This document shows, in pieces, positions 1-7,188 of a stretch of 64,000 nucleotides of DNA. A program made the position numbers and the translations under genes. A model generated the notes under the pieces. The model made no database searches, was not told where the DNA came from, and saw nothing but the letters and a program-made list of their open reading frames with translations. The stretch comes from Myxococcus qinghaiensis (GTDB lineage Bacteria; Myxococcota; Myxococcia; Myxococcales; Myxococcaceae): NCBI RefSeq assembly GCF_024198215.1, contig NZ_JAKCFA010000023.1:62001-126000 (forward strand). The letters run 5' to 3'. Within the stretch, counting starts at the first letter, position 1. Every line of letters starts with the position of its first letter.

Positions 1-519
1 CATGAGGATGGCGGGGTGGTCCTTGAGCGCCGCGACGTGCTCGGAGGCGCGAGACGCGGGGTCGCCGCCGTAGGCGTACACACTCATGATGACGCGGATG
101 CCCGCGGCGTGAAGCTTGTCCAGCACCGCGGTGTCGCGGAGGGTGTCGTAGGTGCGGACCACGTTGATGCCCGCGGCCTTCATCAGCGAGATATCCTTGT
201 CGGCGAAGGCGGCGTAGTCCCCCCTGGGTGGGTGTTCGCGCCCCTTTCCGACAGGGTTCCAGCAGACGCCCTTCATCTGGATGGCCTGGCCACCGACCTT
301 GATGGCTCGCCCCTCCACGGAAATCTCACCGTCGCCCCAGTTGCTGGTGCCTCCATCTGGAGCACCCCCGTCGAGAACGCCTCCATCCTCGCGCGAGGGT
401 CCGCCATCCTCGCGCGAGGGTCCGCCATCCTCGCGGGGGTCGCTCTGCTCGCTGGAGTCTCCAGAACAGGACTGGAGTGCAACCATCAACAGGCTCAAGA
501 CAAGGCCACGAAGTTTCAT
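1..519 (-). CDS. Lipoprotein glycoside hydrolase, 3' end beyond the window
   Basis: The reading frame runs from ATG at 519 off the left edge, so only the N-terminal 173 residues are visible. It starts with a lipoprotein signal peptide ending in the lipobox LQSC, then a linker of Asp/Gly-rich repeats (REDGGPS). A domain follows with KGVCWNP and, later, VVRTYDTLRD and GIRVIMSVYAYGG. That pattern, a start phrase like 'GVNW/CWNP' followed by alternating strands that place a person-like 'NVVRTY', is typical of TIM-barrel glycoside hydrolases such as the GH2 barrel or GH5/39 relatives. It is inferred to be an outer-membrane or periplasmic lipid-anchored glycosidase. The catalytic acids lie outside the window, so family and substrate cannot be given. 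It is followed at once on the same strand by nothing visible; upstream lies the end of the 529-2016 gene, 9 bases away. Confidence 0.7.
   Translation of the reverse strand, partial: MKLRGLVLSLLMVALQSCSGDSSEQSDPREDGGPSREDGGPSREDGGVLDGGAPDGGTSNWGDGEISVEGRAIKVGGQAIQMKGVCWNPVGKGREHPPRGDYAAFADKDISLMKAAGINVVRTYDTLRDTAVLDKLHAAGIRVIMSVYAYGGDPASRASEHVAALKDHPAILM
381..440. repeat. 21-base tandem repeat coding the REDGGPS linker
   Basis: Three near-identical 21-base units (about 381-399, 400-420 and 421-440) contain tcgcgcgaggg and encode REDGGPS on the minus strand. The repeat is a whole number of codons, so copy changes would lengthen or shorten the lipoprotein linker without breaking the frame. Confidence 0.75.
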
Positions 520-528
520 GAACGCCTT

Positions 529-2016
529 TCAAAAAGATGCGCCCAACGTCCAGTTGAGGCCGGAGTAGCGCTCCTGGGAGATGCCACCCCCGGTCCACTC
601 CGTTCCCGCTCCGGAGAAGGTGTCTGCGTATTTCTGGAAGCGGTAGCGAACGCTGTACTCGAGCGGCCCGACGAGCTCACCGCCGACTCCCGCTTCGAGC
701 CCGAAGCCGCTGCTCGACACCTCGGGGCCATAGCGGTCCTGCTGCTCGCGGCCCGGCTGTGGCCGGATGAAGTACAGGAAGCCCGCCTCGACCCGAGCCA
801 GACGGGCCAGGGTCACTGACACATCCAGCCCCACCGACGCATGGGTGCGGCCCGTCTTGGGAAACAGCGCCTGGTATTCCTCGGCCACCTTGAACGAGTG
901 AGAGAGTCCCCCTGCCCGAAGCCCCACGAACGCGGGGAGAGGCGTGGCCGTGAACGACAGCGGGAAGTACAGTCGATAGGTGCCGAAGAGCGACCAATAC
1001 ATGTCCACGGCGCTCGCGGTTCCCCCAGGTCCACCTCCCTGGATACGGACCTGGGGCCAGCGACGCGACAGCTCGGCGGTGACACCCAGGCCCTCCAGCG
1101 CCGTGTCTCCCAGGAGCGCCAGTGGAAACACGTCGAGCCCGGCGCTGAAGCCCGAGTACGGACTGGGCGTTCCGAACAACAGCGAGCGCTCCGGCCTCTC
1201 CGTCTGCGGCTGCGATTCCAGTTGGCCGCACGACGTGATGCCGGGGGCCGCGCAATAGGACCGAAAGGTGGTGGCGCCACCGAGCCTCACGGAGACCCAT
1301 CGAGGCCCCATCACCGGTGCGGGAGTCTTCACGGGCGCCATGTCCTCCGCTGGCGCCGCCGCGACTTCGACCGTGGCCGTGGGCTTGGAGGGGGCGACGC
1401 CACTCGAAACCCGTGCGTCCGCCGTGGTCGTGGGCTTGGGGGGAGCGACGCCACTCGAAGCCCGTGCATCCGCCTTGGCCGGGGGCAGAGGAGCAACGTC
1501 CTGTGGCATCGAAGCGACCGGCTCCGCGGGCTCAACGGACTCGTGGGGGACGACCTCTGTCGCGGCTCCGCGCAACGTCGTCAGGATGGTGCTTGCGGCC
1601 CGGAAGGCATCCTTCTTTGAGAGCCTCCCCTGCTTGAGCGGATACGAGTCGGTTCCGAGCAACCTCCCCGACGCGCTCACCACTTCCACGGTGAGCGCAC
1701 GTCCCGATACGGCTCCCCGGACGATCGCCGCGAGCTTGAGCTCCCGTGAGAGCGTGGCGATGGCCGCATCCGTGTGAGCCTCGCGTCCCCGCAGCCCCAA
1801 CCGTCGCGCATGGGTTGCATACAGCTTGCCCTTGATGACGTCGGAGCCCTTGGCCTGCAACGAGCGTTCGAGCTGCTTGCGAACCGCATCCCGACGGTCC
1901 CCGGTGAAGTCGAGCACCGCGACCCGCTGCTCCGCACGCGCCCAGAAGGACGTCAGGAGCACGCACAGCAACATCACTGCTTTCAACCGCTGGCCGCGAA
2001 GAGTCACTTGTCCCAT
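529..2016 (-). CDS. Putative outer-membrane protein with N-terminal periplasmic domain
   Basis: About 495 residues. ATG 2016 gives a clean signal peptide (basic RGQRLK, hydrophobic VMLLCVLLTSF, cleavage after ARA). GTG 2061 and ATG 2058 are alternatives; they overlap the stop of the upstream gene and would add a basic extension. The first 130 residues (AVLDFTGDRRDAVRKQLE and following) resemble the small periplasmic alpha/beta domains that myxobacteria often place before a barrel. A Pro/Ala/Thr-rich linker with an imperfect repeat follows, then a C-terminal domain rich in alternating aromatic and glycine positions that ends in Phe, as outer-membrane barrels do. It is the last gene of the 8747-to-529 operon. 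I do not recognise a specific function; surface or assembly roles are possible. Confidence 0.6.
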   Translation of the reverse strand: MGQVTLRGQRLKAVMLLCVLLTSFWARAEQRVAVLDFTGDRRDAVRKQLERSLQAKGSDVIKGKLYATHARRLGLRGREAHTDAAIATLSRELKLAAIVRGAVSGRALTVEVVSASGRLLGTDSYPLKQGRLSKKDAFRAASTILTTLRGAATEVVPHESVEPAEPVASMPQDVAPLPPAKADARASSGVAPPKPTTTADARVSSGVAPSKPTATVEVAAAPAEDMAPVKTPAPVMGPRWVSVRLGGATTFRSYCAAPGITSCGQLESQPQTERPERSLLFGTPSPYSGFSAGLDVFPLALLGDTALEGLGVTAELSRRWPQVRIQGGGPGGTASAVDMYWSLFGTYRLYFPLSFTATPLPAFVGLRAGGLSHSFKVAEEYQALFPKTGRTHASVGLDVSVTLARLARVEAGFLYFIRPQPGREQQDRYGPEVSSSGFGLEAGVGGELVGPLEYSVRYRFQKYADTFSGAGTEWTGGGISQERYSGLNWTLGASF

Positions 2017-2057
2017 ACCTCTGTCACGTCGCTTCAAGGGTGCACCGCGCTCGCCCA

Positions 2058-3281
2058 TCACCTGGGCAGCCGCAAGGTCCGGACTGCTTCGACCGTCGAG
2101 GCCTCCATCCGGGCTGGCAATCCGGGGAGCAGCGCGCCGACCGTGGCGGGAACATTGAGCGGATGGATGAGCGCCAGCTGTACGGTCCGGCTCGGAACGT
2201 CGAGGAGAATCAAGAAGTAGCGATAGCCAGACACCGGACGGCGCAGGGCCGCACCGGGCCCACGCGTGGGGCTGGCGACCGCGCCCCGCGCCGCTTCAGC
2301 GCTCGTCGCTTTGTCGATGAGGTCGGCTTCCCCACCGAGGGCGCCGACGTTGCACTTCGAGCCACAGGGGCCCTCGCCGACATAGCCCGCATAGCCAAAC
2401 ATGTTGGTGCTGAAGACGTCGAGGTTCCGGAAGTCGTTGTTGTCGTTCACGACCTCGAAGACATTGAACTGACCGCAGCCGTCACCCAGGTACCACTTGT
2501 CAGGCTCCTTGGCGTAACAGTGGCAGCCGCCGAAGGCGCCAGCGCGCACGAGCTCTCCATGACTGAGGCCCACCCATGGAGCGTCGAACCAGTTTCCGTT
2601 CGAGCCCTGCGAGCACGCCTGTCCCAGCGTCCCCGCGTGGGGCATGGTGGCGAGCATCACGAAGAGCTTCGAGCCCGACCAACCCCAGGCCTTCTTCTTT
2701 CCGCTCCCTTGCGGCGGGCAGTACGGCTCGCTCCCCGGGCCGCACGTGAAATCCTCGCTCGTCGAGACGTCGACCAGACATTCGGTCCCGATGACGCCGT
2801 CGAACCCCTTCGCCTCGGTGCTGTTCCCCTCGAAGTGCAGGCCCTGCGGGCTCTTCGGGCTCCGTGCGTCCCAGGAAGACACCAGGTTCCAGGGCCCCTT
2901 TGAATCGCCCTCCGGTTGATACACGGCGAACTGCTTGACCTTCATCGGACCTCGCAGGGTCACGATGAGGTCCTCGTCCCATGGGGTCAGCGCATTGCCT
3001 TCGATGTGGTGCTTGCTGAGACAACACGCGGAGGACTGATAGGCATCACAGGGCCCCGTCGCGGGGTCCCGCCGACTCGGATACCAACCCGGCGCGCCGA
3101 TGGACTCGAAGGTGAGCGTCCCTCCGTGTGAGGCCGGGTCCAGCTCCGAAGGGTCCAGGTTCGCTCCCAGTCCCCCATCGACGGGACCCGGCGTGGGACC
3201 GGTCGGAGCGCCGCCATCCGGCGACCGTGAGCCGGGGCCTTGCGAACATGCGCACAGCAGCGCCAGGAGCAGGCTCGTCAC
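2058..3281 (-). CDS. DUF2403/Tos1-like glycosidase-type lipoprotein
   Basis: About 407 residues from GTG 3281, beginning with a hydrophobic stretch and the lipobox LCAC, then an Asp/Gly/Pro linker. The body is cysteine-rich. The segment GGCHCYAK, then GCGQFNVFEVV, matches my memory of the C-terminal signature of the fungal cell-wall protein Tos1 (CSCW, then GCGEFDIFEV; DUF2401/DUF2403 families), which is classed as glycoside-hydrolase-like. Acidic residues of the DGCGQFNVFEV segment are candidate catalytic ones. The start is uncertain: the frame is continuous with the preceding gene, and an upstream GTG near 3311 would add an Arg-rich n-region that improves the otherwise uncharged signal peptide. 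The stop overlaps a possible start of the next gene (TGATG). A beta-glucan-active role is inference. Confidence 0.6.
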   Translation of the reverse strand: MTSLLLALLCACSQGPGSRSPDGGAPTGPTPGPVDGGLGANLDPSELDPASHGGTLTFESIGAPGWYPSRRDPATGPCDAYQSSACCLSKHHIEGNALTPWDEDLIVTLRGPMKVKQFAVYQPEGDSKGPWNLVSSWDARSPKSPQGLHFEGNSTEAKGFDGVIGTECLVDVSTSEDFTCGPGSEPYCPPQGSGKKKAWGWSGSKLFVMLATMPHAGTLGQACSQGSNGNWFDAPWVGLSHGELVRAGAFGGCHCYAKEPDKWYLGDGCGQFNVFEVVNDNNDFRNLDVFSTNMFGYAGYVGEGPCGSKCNVGALGGEADLIDKATSAEAARGAVASPTRGPGAALRRPVSGYRYFLILLDVPSRTVQLALIHPLNVPATVGALLPGLPARMEASTVEAVRTLRLPR

Positions 3282-3836
3282 TTCGAGGCGTCGGCGTCGG
3301 CGACGACCCCGGAGGACCAACACCGGAGCGCCGAGCAGCGCGAGCGTGGAAGGCGCCGAAGCGGCCGTGCATCCAAGGCCATACTGGATGGGGGGCGCCT
3401 CCGAGGGGATGACGCCCGGCGTGCCTCCATCCGTGGTCGACCCGAAGAAGAGGTCTGAGCTTCCGTTCGAGGAGGCCACGTTGGGATTGCGGCCCGCCGC
3501 CAGCTCGTCCCAATCACCGGTGCCGTCTCCATCCGTATCCGCCCGGTCCTCTCTGACTCCGCCGAGCGCCGTCTGAAGTGACTCCGTGTCGAACGCGCCA
3601 GTCAGTCCGTGCTGCCGCAGCGTCTCCGCGAAGGGTTGGGTGGCGGTGCCTCGCCCACCGATGGCGGTGGCGTGGCAAAGGATGCAGGGTGGTGTGTTCT
3701 CCATCGCCGTCGCCGTCCGAATCGCCGAGGGGAAATTGCTGGTGGCCCCCGAGGTGGTGCCAAGGAAGAGCGCGACCAGCACCAGTGGTCGGGCGAGACG
3801 GGGAGGGCAGAGGGCGCTTGTCACGATGGGGCTCAC
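3278..3836 (-). CDS. CxxCH protein with MYXO-CTERM-like tail, frame slip at its end
   Basis: Starts at GTG 3836, overlapping the upstream stop (GTGA). It has a hydrophobic N-terminus, a single haem-type motif CILCH, a calcium-loop-like DTDGDGTGDWDEL (thrombospondin type 3 or EF-hand style), and a C-terminus with GC, a hydrophobic helix and six arginines, the layout of a MYXO-CTERM surface-sorting signal. In this frame there is no stop after the arginines: it runs straight into the next lipoprotein. Removing one base near 3282-3290 would give Arg-Ser-Lys-stop, with TGA at 3280-3278 overlapping GTG 3281, the same coupling used elsewhere in the operon. The span is 559 bases, one more than a multiple of three. 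A sequencing error, a natural mutation or programmed slippage are all possible. Confidence 0.6.
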
Positions 3837-5065
3837 AGGTAGAAGTGCAGCAGGAGGACGCTGCCCAGGTTGGAGATGGAGGGCTGCCCCTGGACAGGCG
3901 TCTGCCGGGCAAACCCGTCGAGCCGGACCTCGAGGCCCCGCGCCGCGAACCAGCTCAATCCCAGCCAGCCCCCGAGCTGCATGCCCGTCGCTCCGCGCTG
4001 GTCCTCGCGAAGGAACTCGACGGTGCCCAGCAGGTGCAGGCCACGGACGACCTCCAGGTCCGCCTGGGCGTACCCCACCACGCCCGCCTGGGTCCCTCCC
4101 TGCTGGCTGCCACGCACCAGCGCGTCCAGCTCGGCAATCAGGGCGAGGTCGGGAGACGGCGCGTAGCGGGCGAACAGTCCATGTGCTTGACGCAACGTAT
4201 TCGCCTCCAGGTTGAGGCGGTCGAAGCGGGCGAAGGTCACCAGGCTGGACACCCCCGCTGTCAGGTTCGGTGCGAAGGCGTACTCGAGGTAGCCGGAGGC
4301 CCCGCGTTCGCGAAAGCCGTCCGGGCCCACCTGGAAGTTGCCGGCGATGGCCATCACCTCGGTGCGGAAGCTCTCCCCCGAGTAGGCCACCGCCACTCCG
4401 TGCTGCTGGGTGTCGTTGAAGTCCGTGCGGGTCACCGCTCGGGCCCAGAGCGTGTGTTCGACGGAGCGGATTCCGAAGGGGAGTGTCAAACGCCCGGCTC
4501 TGATGAACAGCGCCTCCTCCAGCAGGGCGGCTCCCAGCCAATAATCGCGGCTGACGAGCTTCGGCCCGTCGATGTCGCCGACAGGGGTCAGGCTGGCCGC
4601 GAAGGCGCGGCGGGGGGCCACACCGAGCGAGGCCATGGCCCTGAATGCCCCCACCACCACCGCGGCGCGAACATCGGCGGCCATCACCACGGGCACCATC
4701 ACGTCGCGGACCTGTCCCTCGTCGCTCGCGGCTCCCAGGTTCACCGAGCGCGTGAAGAGGCCCCCCGCGCGCACCGACACCTCCGGTAGAAACCACTCCG
4801 GGCGAGAGGTGCCGAGCGCGCCGTAGAGGAACTGCGTGTTGGAGTCCGCTTCACCTTCCGGGCTGTGCGCCCCCCATTGAGTCTCCAGGAGGGTCTGCTG
4901 CTGCGCGCGCCCGTAATCCGTCATCACGCCGCCACCGCTGGGGTCGACGTGACAGGACTGGCAGCTCGTGTAGTTGTGTTTGATCATCCAGGGGAACGCC
5001 AGGGCCGCCCGTGGATGGACCAGCAGGCACAGCGCAAGCGTCCAGGTGAGCACTCGAACAGACAC
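3833..5065 (-). CDS. Outer-membrane barrel protein with N-terminal haem motif CQSCH
   Basis: 410 residues from GTG 5065. A signal peptide ending ALA is followed directly by FPWMIKHNYTSCQSCHVDPSGGG, in which CQSCH can bind one c-type haem. The remainder is a long series of amphipathic strands with glycine and aromatic residues (for example WLGAALLEEALFIRAGRLTLPFGIRS) and looks like a 14- to 18-strand porin. A porin carrying its own haem motif suggests electron or small-molecule transfer across the outer membrane, as in porin-cytochrome complexes, but I cannot tie it to MtrB or another named family. It is followed by the CxxCH/MYXO-CTERM protein with a 4-base overlap, so the two are probably made together. 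Confidence 0.65.
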   Translation of the reverse strand: MSVRVLTWTLALCLLVHPRAALAFPWMIKHNYTSCQSCHVDPSGGGVMTDYGRAQQQTLLETQWGAHSPEGEADSNTQFLYGALGTSRPEWFLPEVSVRAGGLFTRSVNLGAASDEGQVRDVMVPVVMAADVRAAVVVGAFRAMASLGVAPRRAFAASLTPVGDIDGPKLVSRDYWLGAALLEEALFIRAGRLTLPFGIRSVEHTLWARAVTRTDFNDTQQHGVAVAYSGESFRTEVMAIAGNFQVGPDGFRERGASGYLEYAFAPNLTAGVSSLVTFARFDRLNLEANTLRQAHGLFARYAPSPDLALIAELDALVRGSQQGGTQAGVVGYAQADLEVVRGLHLLGTVEFLREDQRGATGMQLGGWLGLSWFAARGLEVRLDGFARQTPVQGQPSISNLGSVLLLHFYL

Positions 5066-5125
5066 GTCTGGGTCCTTCTCTCAGCGCTCACGAACGGCAT
5101 TGCCCGCCGACGCGCGCGAATGTTC

Positions 5126-5677
5126 TCAGGCCTGGGTGATTTCGAAGGAGACGTCGACGTCGATGTCTGGCTTGACGGTGATGCCCATGTAGCTCGGGAC
5201 GGCGACGCCGAAGTCCTTGAAGTTCACCTTCACCCGCGAGGTCACCTTCGTCGTCTGCGCGGCCGCGCGCTCCGCGCTGTAGTGCAGGACGACTTCTCGC
5301 GTCTCGCCGTGCAGGGTGAGCAGGCCCTTGGCCTGGCCGGACTTCGTCTCACCCTGGGCCGGCACCAGCAGCTCGCCGCGCTTCACCACGAGGACGGCCT
5401 GGGGGAACCGGGCCGTCTCCAGGTACTTCTCCTTCATGTGTCGATTGCGCAGCTCGATGCCCGTGTCGAGGGAGTCCAGCGGCACCGTGAAGGTGAGGGA
5501 CTGGCCGTCGTCCTTGAGCGACAGCTTCCCCGTGGTCCCCACCAGCTTGAAGCCGGCGGGTCCCTTTCCAGTGAATGAAACCTGGCTCGCTCCCTGAAGC
5601 GTGAACTCCGAGGCGGAGGCGACCCCCGGAGTCCCCAGGAGAAGCCCCAGCGACAGCACCACCAGGAGCGCCCTCAC
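5126..5677 (-). CDS. YceI-family periplasmic lipid-binding protein
   Basis: 183 residues with a signal peptide ending VASA. The sequence has the YceI layout: a barrel start (FTLQGASQVSFTGKGPAG), the internal phrase GIELRNRHMKEKYLETARFPQ, which is the hallmark of the family, and a final strand with DIDVDVSFEITQ. YceI proteins are lipocalin-like eight-strand barrels that bind long isoprenoid-type or amide lipids in the periplasm. GTG 5677 overlaps the stop of the DUF1552 gene by four bases (GTGA), so translation is coupled. Sixty bases separate it from the next gene. In this context it may carry a quinone or lipid for the haem proteins encoded next to it (inference). Confidence 0.88.
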   Translation of the reverse strand: MRALLVVLSLGLLLGTPGVASASEFTLQGASQVSFTGKGPAGFKLVGTTGKLSLKDDGQSLTFTVPLDSLDTGIELRNRHMKEKYLETARFPQAVLVVKRGELLVPAQGETKSGQAKGLLTLHGETREVVLHYSAERAAAQTTKVTSRVKVNFKDFGVAVPSYMGITVKPDIDVDVSFEITQA

Positions 5678-7188
5678 GCGAGAATCTCGGTGAGCTCCGC
5701 GTTCGCCACGCCTCGCACGTCCTCTCCGAACGAGGTCACGGGCATGCCGAAGACGTTTCGCATGAGCGTGTACCAGAGGTCACGGAGCTGCCGGTCATTG
5801 CCCACCGAGTCGTAGGCGATGTGTGTGTTCTGCTTCAGGATGCCGTTGCCGCCGACGATGAGGATGGGCAGGTCGAACGCATCGTGGTCGTGCGTGCGCA
5901 TCTCGCTGAGGAACACGAGCGTGGTGTGGTCGAGCACGGTGCCGTCGCCTTCGGGGATGGCATCCAGCTTGAGCGCGAGCTCCGCCACCTTGCGGCCCAT
6001 CCAGGCGTTGATGGCCGCGAAGCTACGGTTGCTCGGCTTGATGATTTTGTACCGGCCATTCTCCGCTGTATCGGCGAGCTCGCCCTCTCCGTGCTGGCTG
6101 CCGTGGTAGTGGAGGCTGGAGCCCGCGTTGTACGCGAGCCCCACGCGGGTACGGTCCGCGGCGGGGATGTTGCGGTATTCGAACTCGGAGCGCGCGTCGT
6201 CGAGCAGGTGGGTCACCACGCGCGTGCGGTCACACTCGAAGGCGAGGGTGATGAGGTCGTTCATCACGTCGGCGTGGAGCTCGTGGTCGTACCCGTCCTG
6301 TCCCTGGGACAGCCCCTGCTGCGGGCCGGGCGGCTCGGGCACCGCGCCAGGCGCGGGGAGCGCGCGGCAGGTGGCCGAGACTTCATCGGCGGCGAGCTCC
6401 AGGCTCCGCACGGTCGTCAGGTACTGGTCCAGCACCTGCTGGTCCCGGCTGCTCACGCGCTTCTTGATGCGGTTCATGTCCTCGCGGACAGCGTCCAGCA
6501 CGCTCTTCTCGCGCGCCTTGAGCCTGGCGAGCTCGGTCGGAGTCTGCGCGTTGCCGCTCCCGACCAACGCGTCGAAGATGACGCGCGGATTGACGTTCCG
6601 CTTGAGCGGCTCCGTCGGCGACTTCCACGACAGCACCTGGTTGTAGGCGTAGCTGCGGTAGTCGAAGAAGCCTGGCTTGACGCCCAGACCGGTCTGCATC
6701 GAGTTGAGGCCCGTCTGTCCCTGGAGGGTCTGCGCGATGAGCTGGTCCACCGAGGTGGTGCTGCGCACCGCGGAGTCGAGGGGGAGCTTCGCCTTGCGCG
6801 CGACCTCATCTGCGTCGATGCAGGTGGTGACGGCCGACATGCAGCGCGCGTGGGACGGCTCGACGCTCGGGGACGGTGACTCGCCGTTGTGGCTCCACGT
6901 GTAGTTGCCCAGCCGGCTCACCATCATCAGCTTGTGCTTGAGGGGCTGGAAGGGCGTGAGCACGTTGGGCAGTTGGAACGCGTCACCGGAGACGGACGTT
7001 CCGAAGGCGGGGGCCGTGCTCCACCAGTCGTGCGGAGCGCCGTTGGGGAAGGCGCAGAGCAACAGACGGCGAGGCATGCTCCCGGTTGCGGCGCGGGCGA
7101 CGCGAGGCGCGAGCGCCTCCAACCAGGGAAGGAACAGCGCGACACCTGCTCCGCGCAGCACGGTCCGGCGCGACATTGAAGTCTTCAT
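5674..7188 (-). CDS. DUF1552 Tat-exported protein
   Basis: About 504 residues. ATG 7188 overlaps the stop of the upstream gene (ATGA) and gives a Tat signal peptide: SRRTVLRGAG, hydrophobic core LFLPWLEAL, cleavage after ARA. The mature protein has the DUF1552 phrases LLLCAFPNGAPHDWWS, SVDQLIAQ, YDHELHADVMNDLITLAFECDRTRVVTHLLDDA and the C-terminal FLSEMRTHDHDAFDLPILIVGG. The fold resembles the DUF1501/alkaline-phosphatase-like proteins that partner planctomycete-type cytochromes. Histidines in SLHYHGSQHGEGE and THDHDAF could bind metal. The family is always found beside a DUF1592-type protein, as here; the reaction is unknown. The longer frame upstream of 7188 lies over the neighbouring gene and is not used. 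Confidence 0.85.
   Translation of the reverse strand: MKTSMSRRTVLRGAGVALFLPWLEALAPRVARAATGSMPRRLLLCAFPNGAPHDWWSTAPAFGTSVSGDAFQLPNVLTPFQPLKHKLMMVSRLGNYTWSHNGESPSPSVEPSHARCMSAVTTCIDADEVARKAKLPLDSAVRSTTSVDQLIAQTLQGQTGLNSMQTGLGVKPGFFDYRSYAYNQVLSWKSPTEPLKRNVNPRVIFDALVGSGNAQTPTELARLKAREKSVLDAVREDMNRIKKRVSSRDQQVLDQYLTTVRSLELAADEVSATCRALPAPGAVPEPPGPQQGLSQGQDGYDHELHADVMNDLITLAFECDRTRVVTHLLDDARSEFEYRNIPAADRTRVGLAYNAGSSLHYHGSQHGEGELADTAENGRYKIIKPSNRSFAAINAWMGRKVAELALKLDAIPEGDGTVLDHTTLVFLSEMRTHDHDAFDLPILIVGGNGILKQNTHIAYDSVGNDRQLRDLWYTLMRNVFGMPVTSFGEDVRGVANAELTEILA

Noticed and set aside
2058-4796. A 912-codon minus-strand open frame as a single gene
   Set aside because: Its first third is out-of-frame shadow of the barrel gene (3833-5065). 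Only the parts from 3836 down look like real protein, and they divide into the CxxCH/MYXO-CTERM protein and the Tos1-like lipoprotein.
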